Counted from the stretch's first letter, positions 9,132-18,247 are shown. The stretch is 53,351 nt of DNA from Clostridiales bacterium (GCA_019419955.1 JAHZIB010000009.1:1-53351); one strand, 5' to 3'. Made by a program: numbers and translations. The notes: generated by a model from the sequence alone, not told the origin.

Positions 9132-9157
9132 AGAAGTGTCCCCAATTCGCAAGGGGA
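9132..9157 (-). repeat. REP-like GTCCCC motif, solitary copy
   Basis: AGAAGTGTCCCC-AATTCGCAA-GGGGA is the reverse complement of the motif at the clpC 3' end. TCCCC and GGGGA form a 5-bp stem. It lies 20 bp upstream of the ABC transporter start, next to its ribosome-binding site. Confidence 0.65.
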
Positions 9158-9175
9158 AAAAGAAAGGAAAAAGAT

Positions 9176-11737
9176 ATGCTTAGATTAGAAAGTATAAGAA
9201 AAGAGTATGTTACAGGGGATAGTAAAGTTGAGGCTTTGAAAGAGGTTTCACTACAATTTAGAAAAAGTGAATTTGTATCTATTTTAGGGCAGAGTGGTTG
9301 TGGTAAGACTACTCTTCTAAATATTATTGGTGGCCTTGATAGATATACCTCAGGTGATTTAATTATTAATGGAAAGTCTACAAAAGAGTTTAAAGACAGA
9401 GATTGGGATTCATATAGAAATCATAGTGTTGGTTTTGTTTTTCAAAATTATAATTTGATACCACATCAAACAGTTTTGGCTAATGTTGAATTGGCTCTTA
9501 CATTATCTGGAGTTAGTAAAAAGGAGAGAAAAAGTAGGGCGATAAAAGCATTGGAAGACGTTGGATTAAAAGAGCATATTTATAAAAAGCCAAATCAACT
9601 CTCAGGAGGTCAAATGCAGAGAGTTGCAATTGCAAGGGCTTTGGTTAATGACCCGGAGATTATTTTAGCAGATGAGCCTACAGGAGCACTTGATACTCAT
9701 ACTAGCGTACAGGTTATGGAGATTTTGAAAAAAATTTCTAAAGATAAATTGATAATAATGGTAACACATAACCCAGATTTGGCAGAAAAGTATTCTTCTA
9801 GAATTATAAAAATATTAGATGGAAAAATAACTGATGATTCTAATCCATATAGTAAAGAAGACGAGAAAAAGGAAGATAGAACAGTTAGGCAAGATAAAAA
9901 AGTTTCAATGAGCTTTTTTACTGCACTATCACTAAGCTTAAATAATTTAATGACTAAAAAAGGAAGAACTATTTTGACTGCATTTGCTGGCAGTATTGGA
10001 ATTATTGGAATTGCGTTAATATTATCACTATCAAGTGGAATGCAAACATACATAAATAGAGTTGAGGAAGACACGCTTTCTTCATATCCTATAACGGTTC
10101 AAGAAGAAACAATTGATATGTCTAGCATGATGGCAACAATGGTAGACGAAGGTGAAGAAACACAACGTGAAGAAGAAAAGATTTACTCGAGCAATGTAGT
10201 AAATAATATGCTTAATACTATTTCTACTAAAATAGAAAATAATAATTTAGAAGAATTTAAAAAGTATTTAGATGATGAAAATTCTGAAATAAGAAATTAT
10301 ACAAATGCAATTCAATATAGTTATGATTTAAATCTCAACATATATAATACAGATGAGAAGGATGAAGTTGTGCAAGTTAATCCAAGTCAAATATTAAATA
10401 TTTTGGGTATGGATGGAATGGAAGATATGATGCTTGCCGAAACTGACGTATGGCAAGAGCTTTTAGATAATGATGAATTGCTTAAATCTCAATATGATGT
10501 TCTTTCAGGAAAATGGCCAGAGAAATGCAATGAGGTCGTTTTAATAGTGGACGAAAACAATGAAATAAGTGACTATACTCTATATGCACTTGGGATACTC
10601 GATCAAAATGAGTTGAAAGAAAAATATGAGAAAATAGAAGACGGAGAAGAAATAGAAAGCGAGGAAGAAAGCTCATATACGTATGAAGAATTGCTAAATA
10701 CAAAGTTTAAAATATTGTTAAATACTGATTATTACCAAAAAGATGGAGATATATGGCTTGATAAGAGTGAAGATGAAGAATACATCAAAGAAAAATTAGA
10801 AGATGCTACTGAAATAAAAGTAGTAGGAATAATTAGACCAAGTGAGGGTAGTGTTGCGACTGCAATGTCTGGCGCAGTAGGATATACAAAAGAATTAAAA
10901 GAATATGTGATAAATAAAGTAAACAGTGTAAAAATTGTGGAAGAACAAAAAGAGAATAAAGATATAAATGTATTTACAGGGATAGAGTTTCCCGAAAATA
11001 CAGATGAATCATTTGATTTTACAAGTTTGACAGATGAACAAAGAGTGTATATGGCTTCTTTAAGTGAGGAAGAATTAGCAGAATTGATGACGCAGTATAC
11101 AGAAAATGCAAGTGCAACATATGAGGGAAATTTGGAAAAGATGGGTTCAGTAGATTTAAACAATCCAAGTTCTATTAATATATATCCTAAGGATTTTGAG
11201 GCTAAAGACCAAATTGCAACAGCAATAGAAAATTACAATCAAAAACAACGAGACGACGACAAAGAGGAAAATGTAATAACATACACAGATCTAGTTGGAA
11301 CGATGATGAGTTCAGTATCAACAATAATAGATGCAATTAGCTATGTGTTAATAGCGTTTGTTGCTATTTCACTTATTGTTTCATCAATAATGATTGGAAT
11401 TATAACATATATATCTGTACTAGAAAGAACAAAAGAAATAGGAATATTAAGAAGTATTGGAGCATCTAAGAAGGACATTTCAAGAGTATTTAATGCTGAA
11501 ACATTCATAGTTGGTCTAGGTGCAGGAATTCTAGGAATAGCAATTACTTTGCTACTTAACATACCAATAAATATTATAATAAAGTCTGTAACTGATATTG
11601 GAGGGCTAGCGAGCTTGCCAGCAGCGGGAGGAATAATACTTGTAGTAATTAGTATGTTACTTACTGTAATTGCGGGATTAATTCCGTCTAAAATGGCAAG
11701 TAAAAAAGACCCAGTCGAGGCACTAAGAACAGAATAA
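9176..11737 (+). CDS. MacB/FtsX-type ABC transporter, fused ATPase and permease
   Basis: The N-terminal ABC ATPase has Walker A GQSGCGKT at 38-45, signature LSGGQMQ near 142 and Walker B ILADEPTGALD near 164. One membrane helix follows at about 265-288. A ~420-residue acidic extracytoplasmic region (Glu/Asp/Asn rich) follows, and three C-terminal helices (from about 715) form the FtsX domain with the ERTKEIGILRSIGASKKDI motif. This LolD/MacB-type mechanotransmission group exports or senses peptides and antibiotics, or acts on envelope substrates; the substrate is unknown. Bacteria often split these functions over two genes; here they are one 853-aa polypeptide. AAAGGAAAAAG precedes the start. 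Confidence 0.85.
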   Translation: MLRLESIRKEYVTGDSKVEALKEVSLQFRKSEFVSILGQSGCGKTTLLNIIGGLDRYTSGDLIINGKSTKEFKDRDWDSYRNHSVGFVFQNYNLIPHQTVLANVELALTLSGVSKKERKSRAIKALEDVGLKEHIYKKPNQLSGGQMQRVAIARALVNDPEIILADEPTGALDTHTSVQVMEILKKISKDKLIIMVTHNPDLAEKYSSRIIKILDGKITDDSNPYSKEDEKKEDRTVRQDKKVSMSFFTALSLSLNNLMTKKGRTILTAFAGSIGIIGIALILSLSSGMQTYINRVEEDTLSSYPITVQEETIDMSSMMATMVDEGEETQREEEKIYSSNVVNNMLNTISTKIENNNLEEFKKYLDDENSEIRNYTNAIQYSYDLNLNIYNTDEKDEVVQVNPSQILNILGMDGMEDMMLAETDVWQELLDNDELLKSQYDVLSGKWPEKCNEVVLIVDENNEISDYTLYALGILDQNELKEKYEKIEDGEEIESEEESSYTYEELLNTKFKILLNTDYYQKDGDIWLDKSEDEEYIKEKLEDATEIKVVGIIRPSEGSVATAMSGAVGYTKELKEYVINKVNSVKIVEEQKENKDINVFTGIEFPENTDESFDFTSLTDEQRVYMASLSEEELAELMTQYTENASATYEGNLEKMGSVDLNNPSSINIYPKDFEAKDQIATAIENYNQKQRDDDKEENVITYTDLVGTMMSSVSTIIDAISYVLIAFVAISLIVSSIMIGIITYISVLERTKEIGILRSIGASKKDISRVFNAETFIVGLGAGILGIAITLLLNIPINIIIKSVTDIGGLASLPAAGGIILVVISMLLTVIAGLIPSKMASKKDPVEALRTE

Positions 11738-11758
11738 AAAGGTATATTTTTAAAACTT

Positions 11759-11793
11759 AAAACCGTATATTAAGTATGAGATACAGTTTTTTA
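11759..11793 (+). terminator. Intrinsic terminator after the ABC transporter
   Basis: AAAACCGTAT (11759-11768) pairs with ATACAGTTTT (11781-11790) with one mismatch, ending in TTTTTT. Confidence 0.7.
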
Positions 11794-11830
11794 AAGCTTT
11801 ATTCTTCTGCTTTTGAGTAACTTAAAAAAT

Positions 11831-11859
11831 TTGACATTATGTAAATATTGTTGTATGAT
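11831..11859 (+). promoter_or_regulatory. Strong promoter for the 11964 gene
   Basis: Consensus TTGACA (11831-11836) and TATGAT (11854-11859) with 17-bp spacing. The ~100-nt leader contains a small CTCTGC...GCAGAG hairpin (about 11893-11914). Confidence 0.8.
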
Positions 11860-11963
11860 ATGTATATAAAACTTTATAAATCCTTTGGTAATCTCTGCTA
11901 TGGATGGGGCAGAGTTGACATATTATTTTTTACATCAATCGATATTTCGAGGAGGATAAGAGT

Positions 11964-12470
11964 ATGGAAACTATGATGGTGCTTGGTGTATCTGTTGTTG
12001 CAGCTCTTCCTATGGCTTGGGCTACTAACAAATTTGGAGATGATGAAATTGCTAAAGGAATCATAGGAATCATTGTATCAGTAATACTACTAATAGGAGG
12101 AATACGTGTGACGACTATTATAAATGAGCAGTATGAACAAGAGCAAGCTACAACTGAACAAGCAGCAGAACAGACGCAATGGTCTGACTGGAAAGAAACC
12201 GAAGACAGTTTCCTTCTACAAGAGGTAGAGGAAGATACATATGTTGTTGAGCAGAATGACGGAACTTATTTATGCAAGGTTATTACGAATTCTTCGATAG
12301 GAGAGACAGAGGCAACTTATAAAGTTATTGAAGAAAATGATGACACAACTGTAAGCTTCTATGAGCTCATGGAAGGAGAGAAACCATACGGCGAAGTACT
12401 AGAACGCACTAGCACAGATGACGAAACTCAAACAATGTATGTATTTCACGTACCGGCAACTGAAAACTAA
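11964..12470 (+). CDS. Small membrane protein of unknown function
   Basis: I do not recognise this 168-aa protein. The N-terminal ~52 residues hold two hydrophobic helices (about 1-20 and 32-52). They are followed by a Gln/Glu-rich linker and an acidic soluble domain with a regular beta-strand-like pattern (DTYVVEQNDGTYLCKVIT). A clear AGGAGG lies upstream. The gene is monocistronic, with its own near-consensus promoter and a good terminator. Codon choice is less A-biased than in neighbours (more CTT, CGC, TAC), which may mean separate ancestry. A membrane-anchored protein with its C-terminal domain on one face of the membrane is all that can be said. Confidence 0.75.
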   Translation: METMMVLGVSVVAALPMAWATNKFGDDEIAKGIIGIIVSVILLIGGIRVTTIINEQYEQEQATTEQAAEQTQWSDWKETEDSFLLQEVEEDTYVVEQNDGTYLCKVITNSSIGETEATYKVIEENDDTTVSFYELMEGEKPYGEVLERTSTDDETQTMYVFHVPATEN

Positions 12471-12478
12471 ACCATCTA

Positions 12479-12510
12479 AGAGGGTATTCTAAACATAGAA
12501 TATCCTCTTT
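12479..12510 (+). terminator. Intrinsic terminator of the 11964 gene
   Basis: AGAGGGTATTCTA (12479-12491) pairs with TAGAATATCCTCT (12496-12508), with one G-T pair, then TTT. Confidence 0.85.
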
Positions 12511-12513
12511 ATG

Positions 12514-12570
12514 GTATAGAAAATGGACTTTTTCTTCTCATTTTAGTATCTTTAACGATTTTTCCTATAC
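12514..12570 (+). repeat. Post-terminator ~60-bp element, copy 2
   Basis: It is bounded by GTATAGAAAA and TTTTTCCTATAC inverted ends and contains the core TTTTAGTATCTTTAACG. It starts directly after the T tract of the preceding terminator. The core matches the reverse complement of copy 3 (39483-39542) over about 30 bases. Confidence 0.6.
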
Positions 12571-12698
12571 AACAAGATTAGGTTACCTTAGGCTGTTCAT
12601 GCAAAGTGAGGAGATGTATTTCGCCATTGCCTCAGAGACTGCCATGCGAAATGCTTTATTATTTTAAAAAAACTGTACTATTTTGGAAAAATGGTGTA

Positions 12699-12704
12699 TA
12701 ATAA
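12699..12704 (+). promoter_or_regulatory. Possible -10 element upstream of the PLP enzyme
   Basis: TATAAT lies about 130 nt before the start codon, but no good -35 hexamer is seen 16-18 bp upstream. The site may be weak or activator-dependent. The leader shows no T-box or SAM riboswitch signature. Confidence 0.4.
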
Positions 12705-12831
12705 TAGCGTGTTTAAACCAACAGGCTTATATTCTTAATTAAGAGTGTACTGTAAAAATAAAAAATAGGGAATGATATTGCAAAAAAAGAGATGTAAAAT
12801 CTTGAAGCAAAAACCCTTAGGAGGAATAAAC

Positions 12832-14028
12832 ATGAAAGATTCAAAAGTTTATCAAAATTTTGACAGAAAGGAAAATTTAAAACTTGCATCAAAAGTAGTG
12901 CATGGTGCATTAGGTGTAGACCCAGAAACGGGCTCACTTAGCTATCCAATTTATCAAACAGCTACGTACAAACATAAGTCGGTTAATACTATAGAGCATT
13001 ACAATTATTCTAGATGTATAAACCCAACAAGAGAAGAATTGGAAAGAACAATGACAATTTTAGAGGAAGGAACAAGAGCTTTTGCAGTTAATTCAGGAAT
13101 GGCTGCTGTTACGCTAGTATTTTCTTTATTAAAACCAGGAGATCATATTGTTATGTCAGATGACATTTATGGTGGTACTTTTAGAGAGGTTAATGAGGTA
13201 CTATCAGTAAATGGTATTGAGCATGATAGCATTGATTTGTCTGATTTGGAGTTACTAAAGAGGACGATAAAGAAAAATACTAAAATGATATTTGTTGAGA
13301 CACCAACAAATCCTATGATGAAGGTAGCAGATATTGAAGCGATTGCGAAAATAGGACATGATATTGGAGCATTGGTTGTAGTTGATAATACTTTCCTAAC
13401 GCCATATTTTCAAAGACCACTTACATTGGGTGCTGATATTGTTATTCATAGTGGTACAAAATATCTAGCTGGACACAATGATGTTTTAGCTGGAATAGTA
13501 GTTGTAAAAGATAGCCAGATTGGAGAGAAACTAGAAATTCAAATGTATATTTATGGAGCTGGATTAGGACCAATGGATTCTTGGCTAATGTTAAGAGGTA
13601 TGAAGACTTTGGCTTTAAGAATGGAAAAACATTCATCAAATGCAATGAAAGTTGCAAAATGGCTAAGAGAACAACCAAAAGTGGAAAAAGTGTACTATGT
13701 AGGTTTTGAAGACCATAAGGATTATCAAGTAACTAAAAAACAGACTACAGGTTTTGGCGGTATGATTTCGTTTAGAGTTAATAATACAAAAACTGTTAAT
13801 GAAATTTTGTCTAAACTAAAACTTATAATATTTGCGGAGAGCTTGGGAGGAGTAGAAAGTTTGATTACTCATCCTGTTAGTAGAACTCATACAGAAATAT
13901 TAGAAGAAGTAAGAGAGGCTTTAGGCATTACAGATACTTTACTTAGATTGTCTGTAGGGATAGAAGATGCAGATGATATAATAGCTGACCTTGACCAAGC
14001 AATGAATGGCGGAGAAGCTCAGAAATAA
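12832..14028 (+). CDS. PLP-dependent trans-sulfuration enzyme (cystathionine gamma-lyase/synthase family)
   Basis: Cys/Met-metabolism PLP enzymes make or cleave cystathionine, or release thiols from sulfur amino acids. The protein is 398 aa with the family landmarks TRxELERTMTILEEG, the aromatic loop DDIYGGTFR, DNTFLTPYFQRPL and the PLP-lysine motif HSGTKYLAGHND (Lys about 210). It ends with the ESLITHPVSRTH active-site segment. The motifs do not separate gamma-lyase, gamma-synthase and beta-lyase. The frame is open from 12772, but TTAGGAGGAATAAAC places the start at ATG 12832. A 25-nt hairpin arm begins in its last codons. Confidence 0.88.
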   Translation: MKDSKVYQNFDRKENLKLASKVVHGALGVDPETGSLSYPIYQTATYKHKSVNTIEHYNYSRCINPTREELERTMTILEEGTRAFAVNSGMAAVTLVFSLLKPGDHIVMSDDIYGGTFREVNEVLSVNGIEHDSIDLSDLELLKRTIKKNTKMIFVETPTNPMMKVADIEAIAKIGHDIGALVVVDNTFLTPYFQRPLTLGADIVIHSGTKYLAGHNDVLAGIVVVKDSQIGEKLEIQMYIYGAGLGPMDSWLMLRGMKTLALRMEKHSSNAMKVAKWLREQPKVEKVYYVGFEDHKDYQVTKKQTTGFGGMISFRVNNTKTVNEILSKLKLIIFAESLGGVESLITHPVSRTHTEILEEVREALGITDTLLRLSVGIEDADDIIADLDQAMNGGEAQK

Positions 14029-14140
14029 TTACAATTTTGGCTGTGTCATCTTTGCTTAAAAACGCGGTTACATACACTACGTATGTACCCCTTGCCTTTT
14101 TAAGCAAAGTTTCCTTGCCAAAATTTAATTATTTCTGAGC
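14017..14140 (+). repeat. Stop-codon-adjacent hairpin repeat, copy B
   Basis: Outer arms 14017-14041 and 14117-14140 pair almost perfectly. The left arm contains the last codons GCT CAG AAA TAA of the upstream gene. Inner arms CTTTGCTTAAAAA (14050-14062) and TTTTTAAGCAAAG (14097-14109) pair perfectly, and ACATAC/GTATGT forms the tip. It is closely similar in sequence to copy A. Confidence 0.75.
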
Positions 14141-14178
14141 AGGGAGGATAGAATAAGTTAAGAAAGGAAAGTGAAATT

Positions 14179-16518
14179 GTGATGATAAAGTTTACAAAAA
14201 TGCAAGCATATGGTAATGACTATGTGTATATTGATGCAATTAATCAAAAAATAGATAATGTAAATGAAATAGCAAAATATATTAGTAATAGACATTTTGG
14301 TGTTGGTTCGGATGGTATGGTACTTATATTAAGTTCAGATGTGGCTGATTTCAGAATGAGAATGTTTAATCCTGATGGAACTGAAGGAGAAATGTGTGGT
14401 AATGCTTTAAGAAGTTTGAGCAAATATGTTTATGACCATAAATTAACAGATAAAGAGGAGTTAACAATAGAGACACTTGGAGGAATTCAACATGTTAAAT
14501 TAACAGTGGAGAACGGTAAAGCGGTAAACATTGAAGCTAATATTGGAAAACCAGTGTTGGATACAAAAAAAATTCCAGTAAATACAGACCTTCCAGAATT
14601 TATTGAACAGGAGGTAACAATTTTAGATAAGAAATTCAATATTACGGCTGTTTCTTGGGGCAACCCTCATTGTGTAATGTTTATTGACGATGTAGAAAAT
14701 TTCGATGTAGAGAAATATGGAAAGGCAATTGAGTATAAAACAGATTTATTCCCTAACAAAACAAATGTAACTTTTGCTCAAATTATAGACAGAAATAATA
14801 TTAAGATGAGAGAATGGGAAAGAGGTACTGGAGAGACAATTGGCTGTGGAACTGGTTGCTGTACTGCAACTACAGCAGCAGTTTTAACTGGAAGAACAGA
14901 AAGAAATGTAAAAGTGCATCAAATTGGAGGAATTCTTGAAACAAATTGGGATGAAGAAACAGGGACTATGTTTATGAAAGGACCTTCACATACGGTTTTT
15001 GAGTCTGAAATAGATGTTGATTTTATAATTAACAAAAAGGAAGATAGAACAAAGAAATTATGCGATCTATTAAAAGATATTGACTATGAAGTAGTAAAGG
15101 GAAGTTTGGATATAGATATAGTTAATATTAAAGATGATTCGAGAAAGATTGAAGATGGCGACTTGTTCATTGCTAAGATTGGTACAAGTTCTAACTCACA
15201 TAAATTTATACCAAGTGCTATAGATAAAGGAGCTAGGGCTGTTATTGTTGAACAAGATGTAGATATTAGGGAAGATGTTACTGTGATTAAAGTGAAGTCT
15301 TCAAGAGTAGCAATGGCATATGTTTCAGCAGCATATTTTGATTATCCAGCAAGCAAGTTAGTTACAATTGGAGTAACAGGAACAGCAGGAAAGACTTCTA
15401 CTACTAATATATTGAAAAGAATGCTGGAAGAAGCAGGCAATAAAGTTGGTCTAATTGGAACTATAGGTGCTTTTATAGATAAACAAAAAATTCAGCTTCA
15501 TAACACAACGCCAGAAAATTACGAAGTTCAAAAATTATTTAATGATATGGTTGAGTCTGGTTGTAAGTATGCAATAATGGAAGTATCATCTCAAGGCTTG
15601 AAAATGAATAGAGTAGATGGTTTTACATTTGACTATGGTGTGTTTACCAATATTTCTAATGAGCATATTGGACCAAATGAGCATGAAAGCTTTGAAGAGT
15701 ATATGTATTGTAAAAGCTTACTTTTTCAGAAATGTAAAAAAGGAATAATAAATGTAGATGACAAGAATTGGCAAAATGTAACTAAAAAACATACCTGTGA
15801 AATAGTAAAATTTGCAGTTAATTCAGCAGAAGCGGATATTAGGGCAAATAATATACAATTTATTATGACAAATACTTTTCTTGGAATGGGATTTGAAGTT
15901 AGTGGAAAAATAAATGACAAGTTTGAAGTTTCAATACCTGGTAGATTTTCGGTGTATAATGCATTATGTGCTATAACAATAGCAAATGAAATTGGAGTCG
16001 ATGTAGAGGCAATGAGAAGAGCATTAAAAAAAGCACATGTGAAGGGTAGAATGGAGCTTGCAGTTTCTAATGATAAATATAAATTAATAATTGATTATGC
16101 ACATAATGAAGATGAAATGACAAATCTTATGGAAACTATTATGGAATATAAGCCAAAAAGAATTGTGTGCATCTTTGGAGGAGGAGGAAACAGGGCGAAG
16201 TCTAGAAGGTACGACATGGGAGAAATTTCTGGAAAGTATGCAGGACTTACTATTCTTACTGAAGATAACCCTCGCTTTGAAGATATAGAATCAATTAACA
16301 AAGATATAGTTGTAGGACTTAATAAGAGTAATGGAAAGTATATTACAATAAATGGCAGGCAAGAGGCTATAGAATATGCTATGGAAAATGCACAAGATGG
16401 AGATATAATACTTTTAATAGGAAAAGGACATGAACAATATCAAGAAATCAAAGGAGTACAATACTATTGGGATGAACGAGAAGCAGTAGAAAAAGCACTA
16501 AAAAAACTTAATAGCTGA
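14179..16518 (+). CDS. DapF-MurE fusion: diaminopimelate epimerase / UDP-MurNAc-dipeptide:meso-DAP ligase
   Basis: Residues ~1-280 are DapF. The catalytic cysteines lie in GEMCGN (C73) and GETIGCGTG (C223), where the family has its acid/base pair; DapF converts LL-DAP to meso-DAP. Residues ~290-779 are MurE, a cytoplasmic Mur ligase with P-loop GTAGKTST (about 401), the carbamylated-lysine and ATP regions, and DNPR at 696-699, the motif that selects meso-DAP. One chain therefore makes meso-DAP and adds it to UDP-MurNAc-L-Ala-D-Glu. The frame is continuous with no internal start needed. GTG 14179 or ATG 14182 may be the start (AAGGAAA upstream). A 41-bp palindrome follows. Confidence 0.93.
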   Translation: MMIKFTKMQAYGNDYVYIDAINQKIDNVNEIAKYISNRHFGVGSDGMVLILSSDVADFRMRMFNPDGTEGEMCGNALRSLSKYVYDHKLTDKEELTIETLGGIQHVKLTVENGKAVNIEANIGKPVLDTKKIPVNTDLPEFIEQEVTILDKKFNITAVSWGNPHCVMFIDDVENFDVEKYGKAIEYKTDLFPNKTNVTFAQIIDRNNIKMREWERGTGETIGCGTGCCTATTAAVLTGRTERNVKVHQIGGILETNWDEETGTMFMKGPSHTVFESEIDVDFIINKKEDRTKKLCDLLKDIDYEVVKGSLDIDIVNIKDDSRKIEDGDLFIAKIGTSSNSHKFIPSAIDKGARAVIVEQDVDIREDVTVIKVKSSRVAMAYVSAAYFDYPASKLVTIGVTGTAGKTSTTNILKRMLEEAGNKVGLIGTIGAFIDKQKIQLHNTTPENYEVQKLFNDMVESGCKYAIMEVSSQGLKMNRVDGFTFDYGVFTNISNEHIGPNEHESFEEYMYCKSLLFQKCKKGIINVDDKNWQNVTKKHTCEIVKFAVNSAEADIRANNIQFIMTNTFLGMGFEVSGKINDKFEVSIPGRFSVYNALCAITIANEIGVDVEAMRRALKKAHVKGRMELAVSNDKYKLIIDYAHNEDEMTNLMETIMEYKPKRIVCIFGGGGNRAKSRRYDMGEISGKYAGLTILTEDNPRFEDIESINKDIVVGLNKSNGKYITINGRQEAIEYAMENAQDGDIILLIGKGHEQYQEIKGVQYYWDEREAVEKALKKLNS

Positions 16519-16538
16519 TTGTTTCATTGTTAGATAAA

Positions 16539-16579
16539 TGGTTACAGGACAATTATTTTTTAATCATTATCCTGTAACC
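16539..16579. repeat. 41-bp palindrome, half-unit of the ~150-bp repeat family
   Basis: Perfect 10-bp ends GGTTACAGGA and TCCTGTAACC flank an AT-rich centre. Its reverse complement matches the first ~40 bases of the 49383-49532 repeat. It may also act as a weak 3' end for the fusion gene. Confidence 0.65.
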
Positions 16580-16607
16580 ATAAATTTCTCTATGGGGTTT
16601 AAAATAT

Positions 16608-16636
16608 TTGCAAAATAGTAAAAAATATAGTATAAT
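16608..16636 (+). promoter_or_regulatory. Promoter of the GNAT gene
   Basis: TTGCAA (16608-16613) and TATAAT (16631-16636) with 17-bp spacing. Confidence 0.7.
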
Positions 16637-16706
16637 AAACTATATCGTATTTGTTGCGATATATACAAAAGAGTATTTCTTTTGAAAAAATGAGGAGGAA
16701 GACAAC

Positions 16707-17246
16707 ATGTTAAAATTCAAGAAAGCGGAGAAAGATGACATTGCGAATCTTATGAGATTAGACAAACAGCTTCGGTTGGATTTAAAGTCAAAAGGACATC
16801 TTGATTTTATTCAACCACTCAAAAGACAGGAACTGGAAAAAGGGCTCGAAGAACCTTCCACAATAATCATGGTAAATGATTCTAAAGGTTTGCTACTTGG
16901 TTTTGTTTTTTTGAAAGAAATGACCGATGGAGAAGAAAGCATTTTTGAGAAGGCCTTTGAAAACTTTAAACCAGGAAAAGTTCTTCTTATTAGAGAAGTA
17001 GGCTTTTATCCTGCTTACCGAAAAGCTGGGAATTGTATGCAACTGCTACAAGAAGCGAAAAAATATGCATGTGAAAACGGATTTGAACAATTTGCTGGTT
17101 CGTTGCATCCAGAAGATTTACAAAGTCAGAATGCTATCCTTTCGCTTTGGACAAGAGGAAGTGCGCTTCACTTTGATAATCAATGTATTGAAGTCAGAGA
17201 AAAAGTTCGCTATCTTCGCCAGAAATTTCTTCTCGACCTAGTTTGA
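16707..17246 (+). CDS. GNAT-family N-acetyltransferase
   Basis: This 179-aa protein has the GNAT order: an N-terminal KKAEKDDIANLMRLD alpha/beta unit, central strands with VNDSKGLLLGFVFL, the V/I-x-x-V-x-F-Y-P-x-x-R segment (REVGFYPAYRKAG) that begins the acetyl-CoA site, and a following helix (MQLLQEAKKYACENG). The substrate is unknown. The gene is monocistronic with its own promoter and terminator. Codon use (CTC, CTT, CGC, CGG, TTC) differs sharply from adjacent genes and suggests transfer. It contains one of the few in-frame CGG codons of the window (16773-16775). Confidence 0.8.
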   Translation: MLKFKKAEKDDIANLMRLDKQLRLDLKSKGHLDFIQPLKRQELEKGLEEPSTIIMVNDSKGLLLGFVFLKEMTDGEESIFEKAFENFKPGKVLLIREVGFYPAYRKAGNCMQLLQEAKKYACENGFEQFAGSLHPEDLQSQNAILSLWTRGSALHFDNQCIEVREKVRYLRQKFLLDLV

Positions 17247-17264
17247 AATATAATTTCAAACTAC

Positions 17265-17295
17265 AAAAAAGACCGCATAAATTTGCGGTCTTTTT
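17265..17295 (+). terminator. Intrinsic terminator of the GNAT gene
   Basis: AAAAAGACCGCA and TGCGGTCTTTTT form a perfect stem with a short AT loop, ending in TTTTT. It may work in both directions. Confidence 0.9.
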
Positions 17296-17517
17296 GCAGA
17301 CTGCTAACAAGTATATAAAAATATTTTGTTCAATGGTCTTTTTTTTTTGATTGATTTCTTTGATTTTAAGTTTTTTTATTATTAAAAAAACTTTGAAAAA
17401 ATGAAACATAAATATGGACTTATGACTATTAGCATATATATTGTCTAATTTATAATTTTCAAAAAATAAACTAAAAATATTAACTATTCTGTAATATAAA
17501 AAAATTTTAATACTATA
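17296..17517. other. AT-rich intergenic region
   Basis: No supported gene. It is poly-A/T rich, with a run of ten Ts near 17340. The long minus-strand open frame here is low-complexity Phe/Leu/Lys/Ile and has no ribosome-binding site that I can identify. Confidence 0.5.
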
Positions 17518-17546
17518 TAGACAATTTTGAAAAAATAATTTAAAAT
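17518..17546 (+). promoter_or_regulatory. Candidate promoter of ppa
   Basis: TAGACA (17518-17523), 17 bp, TAAAAT (17541-17546), about 90 nt before the start codon. Confidence 0.5.
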
Positions 17547-17633
17547 ATATACGTAAAAAGACATGAAATAAATAAAGAGATTGAATTTGAAACAAATTTG
17601 TGTAAATTTAGAGGAAAGGAATGATGGCATAAA

Positions 17634-18176
17634 ATGAATATATGGCATGATATAGAACCAAGTAGAATAAGTAAAAAAGAATTTGTTGGAGTGGTTGAAA
17701 TACCAAAAGGTGGTACAAATAAATACGAATTAGACAAACAAACTGGAATGCTTAAATTAGATAGGGTGCTTTATACAGCAACACATTATCCTACAAATTA
17801 TGGATTTATTCCGCGAACATATGCAGAGGATAATGACCCTTTAGATGTGTTGATTTTATGTAATGAGCGTATATCTCCTCTCACTTTGGTCGAATGTTAC
17901 CCAATTGGTGTTTTAATAATGAATGATAGTGGAGAAGAGGATGAGAAAATTATTGCTGTTTCTAAAAGAGACCCTTATTTGAATGGATACAATGATATAT
18001 CTGCACTCCCAAATCATATTTCAGATGAGATTAAACACTTTTTTGAGGTATATAAGCAATTAGAAGGAAAAACTACAACTGTAGATAGGATGCTTGGAAA
18101 AGAAGCAGCAGAAGAGATTATTCAAAAGTGTATAGATGCATATAGGGAAAAATTCTGCGAAGGGACTGAAAAATAA
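17634..18176 (+). CDS. ppa: Soluble inorganic pyrophosphatase (family I)
   Basis: It hydrolyses PPi to two phosphates in the cytoplasm, pulling biosynthetic reactions forward. At 180 aa it is family length. VEIPKGGTNKYELD near the N terminus, HYPTNYGFIPRTYAEDNDPLDVLIL (quoted here as HYPTNYGFIPRTY and DNDPLDVL) with the metal-binding aspartates, and KRDPYLN are the family's signature elements. AGGAAAGG lies upstream. Several Bacillota use the family II enzyme instead, so the family I type is a mild lineage marker. No operon partner is evident. Confidence 0.93.
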   Translation: MNIWHDIEPSRISKKEFVGVVEIPKGGTNKYELDKQTGMLKLDRVLYTATHYPTNYGFIPRTYAEDNDPLDVLILCNERISPLTLVECYPIGVLIMNDSGEEDEKIIAVSKRDPYLNGYNDISALPNHISDEIKHFFEVYKQLEGKTTTVDRMLGKEAAEEIIQKCIDAYREKFCEGTEK

Positions 18177-18215
18177 TTCCTTTTGCTGTTATTGAATTTT
18201 ATTAGAAATTTATGC

Positions 18216-18247
18216 AAAGTATATTGGGTATACTTTATATGTTTTTA
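18216..18247 (+). terminator. Possible weak terminator after ppa
   Basis: AAAGTATA (18216-18223) and TATACTTT (18229-18236) form a perfect 8-bp AT-rich stem; a T run follows 5 nt later. Confidence 0.4.

Noticed and set aside
12585..12665. Stretch with GCAAAGTGAGGAGATG and CATGCGAAATGC considered as a tRNA or small RNA
   Set aside because: No cloverleaf or convincing stem, promoter or terminator.
12699..12831. Possible riboswitch in the leader of the trans-sulfuration enzyme
   Set aside because: No SAM, T-box or other recognised core and no terminator/antiterminator pair; only ~130 nt of AT-rich sequence.
17194..17595. 133-aa minus-strand open frame between the GNAT and ppa genes
   Set aside because: Low-complexity Phe/Leu/Ile/Lys translation of AT-rich DNA, no ribosome-binding site, overlaps the GNAT gene and its terminator.
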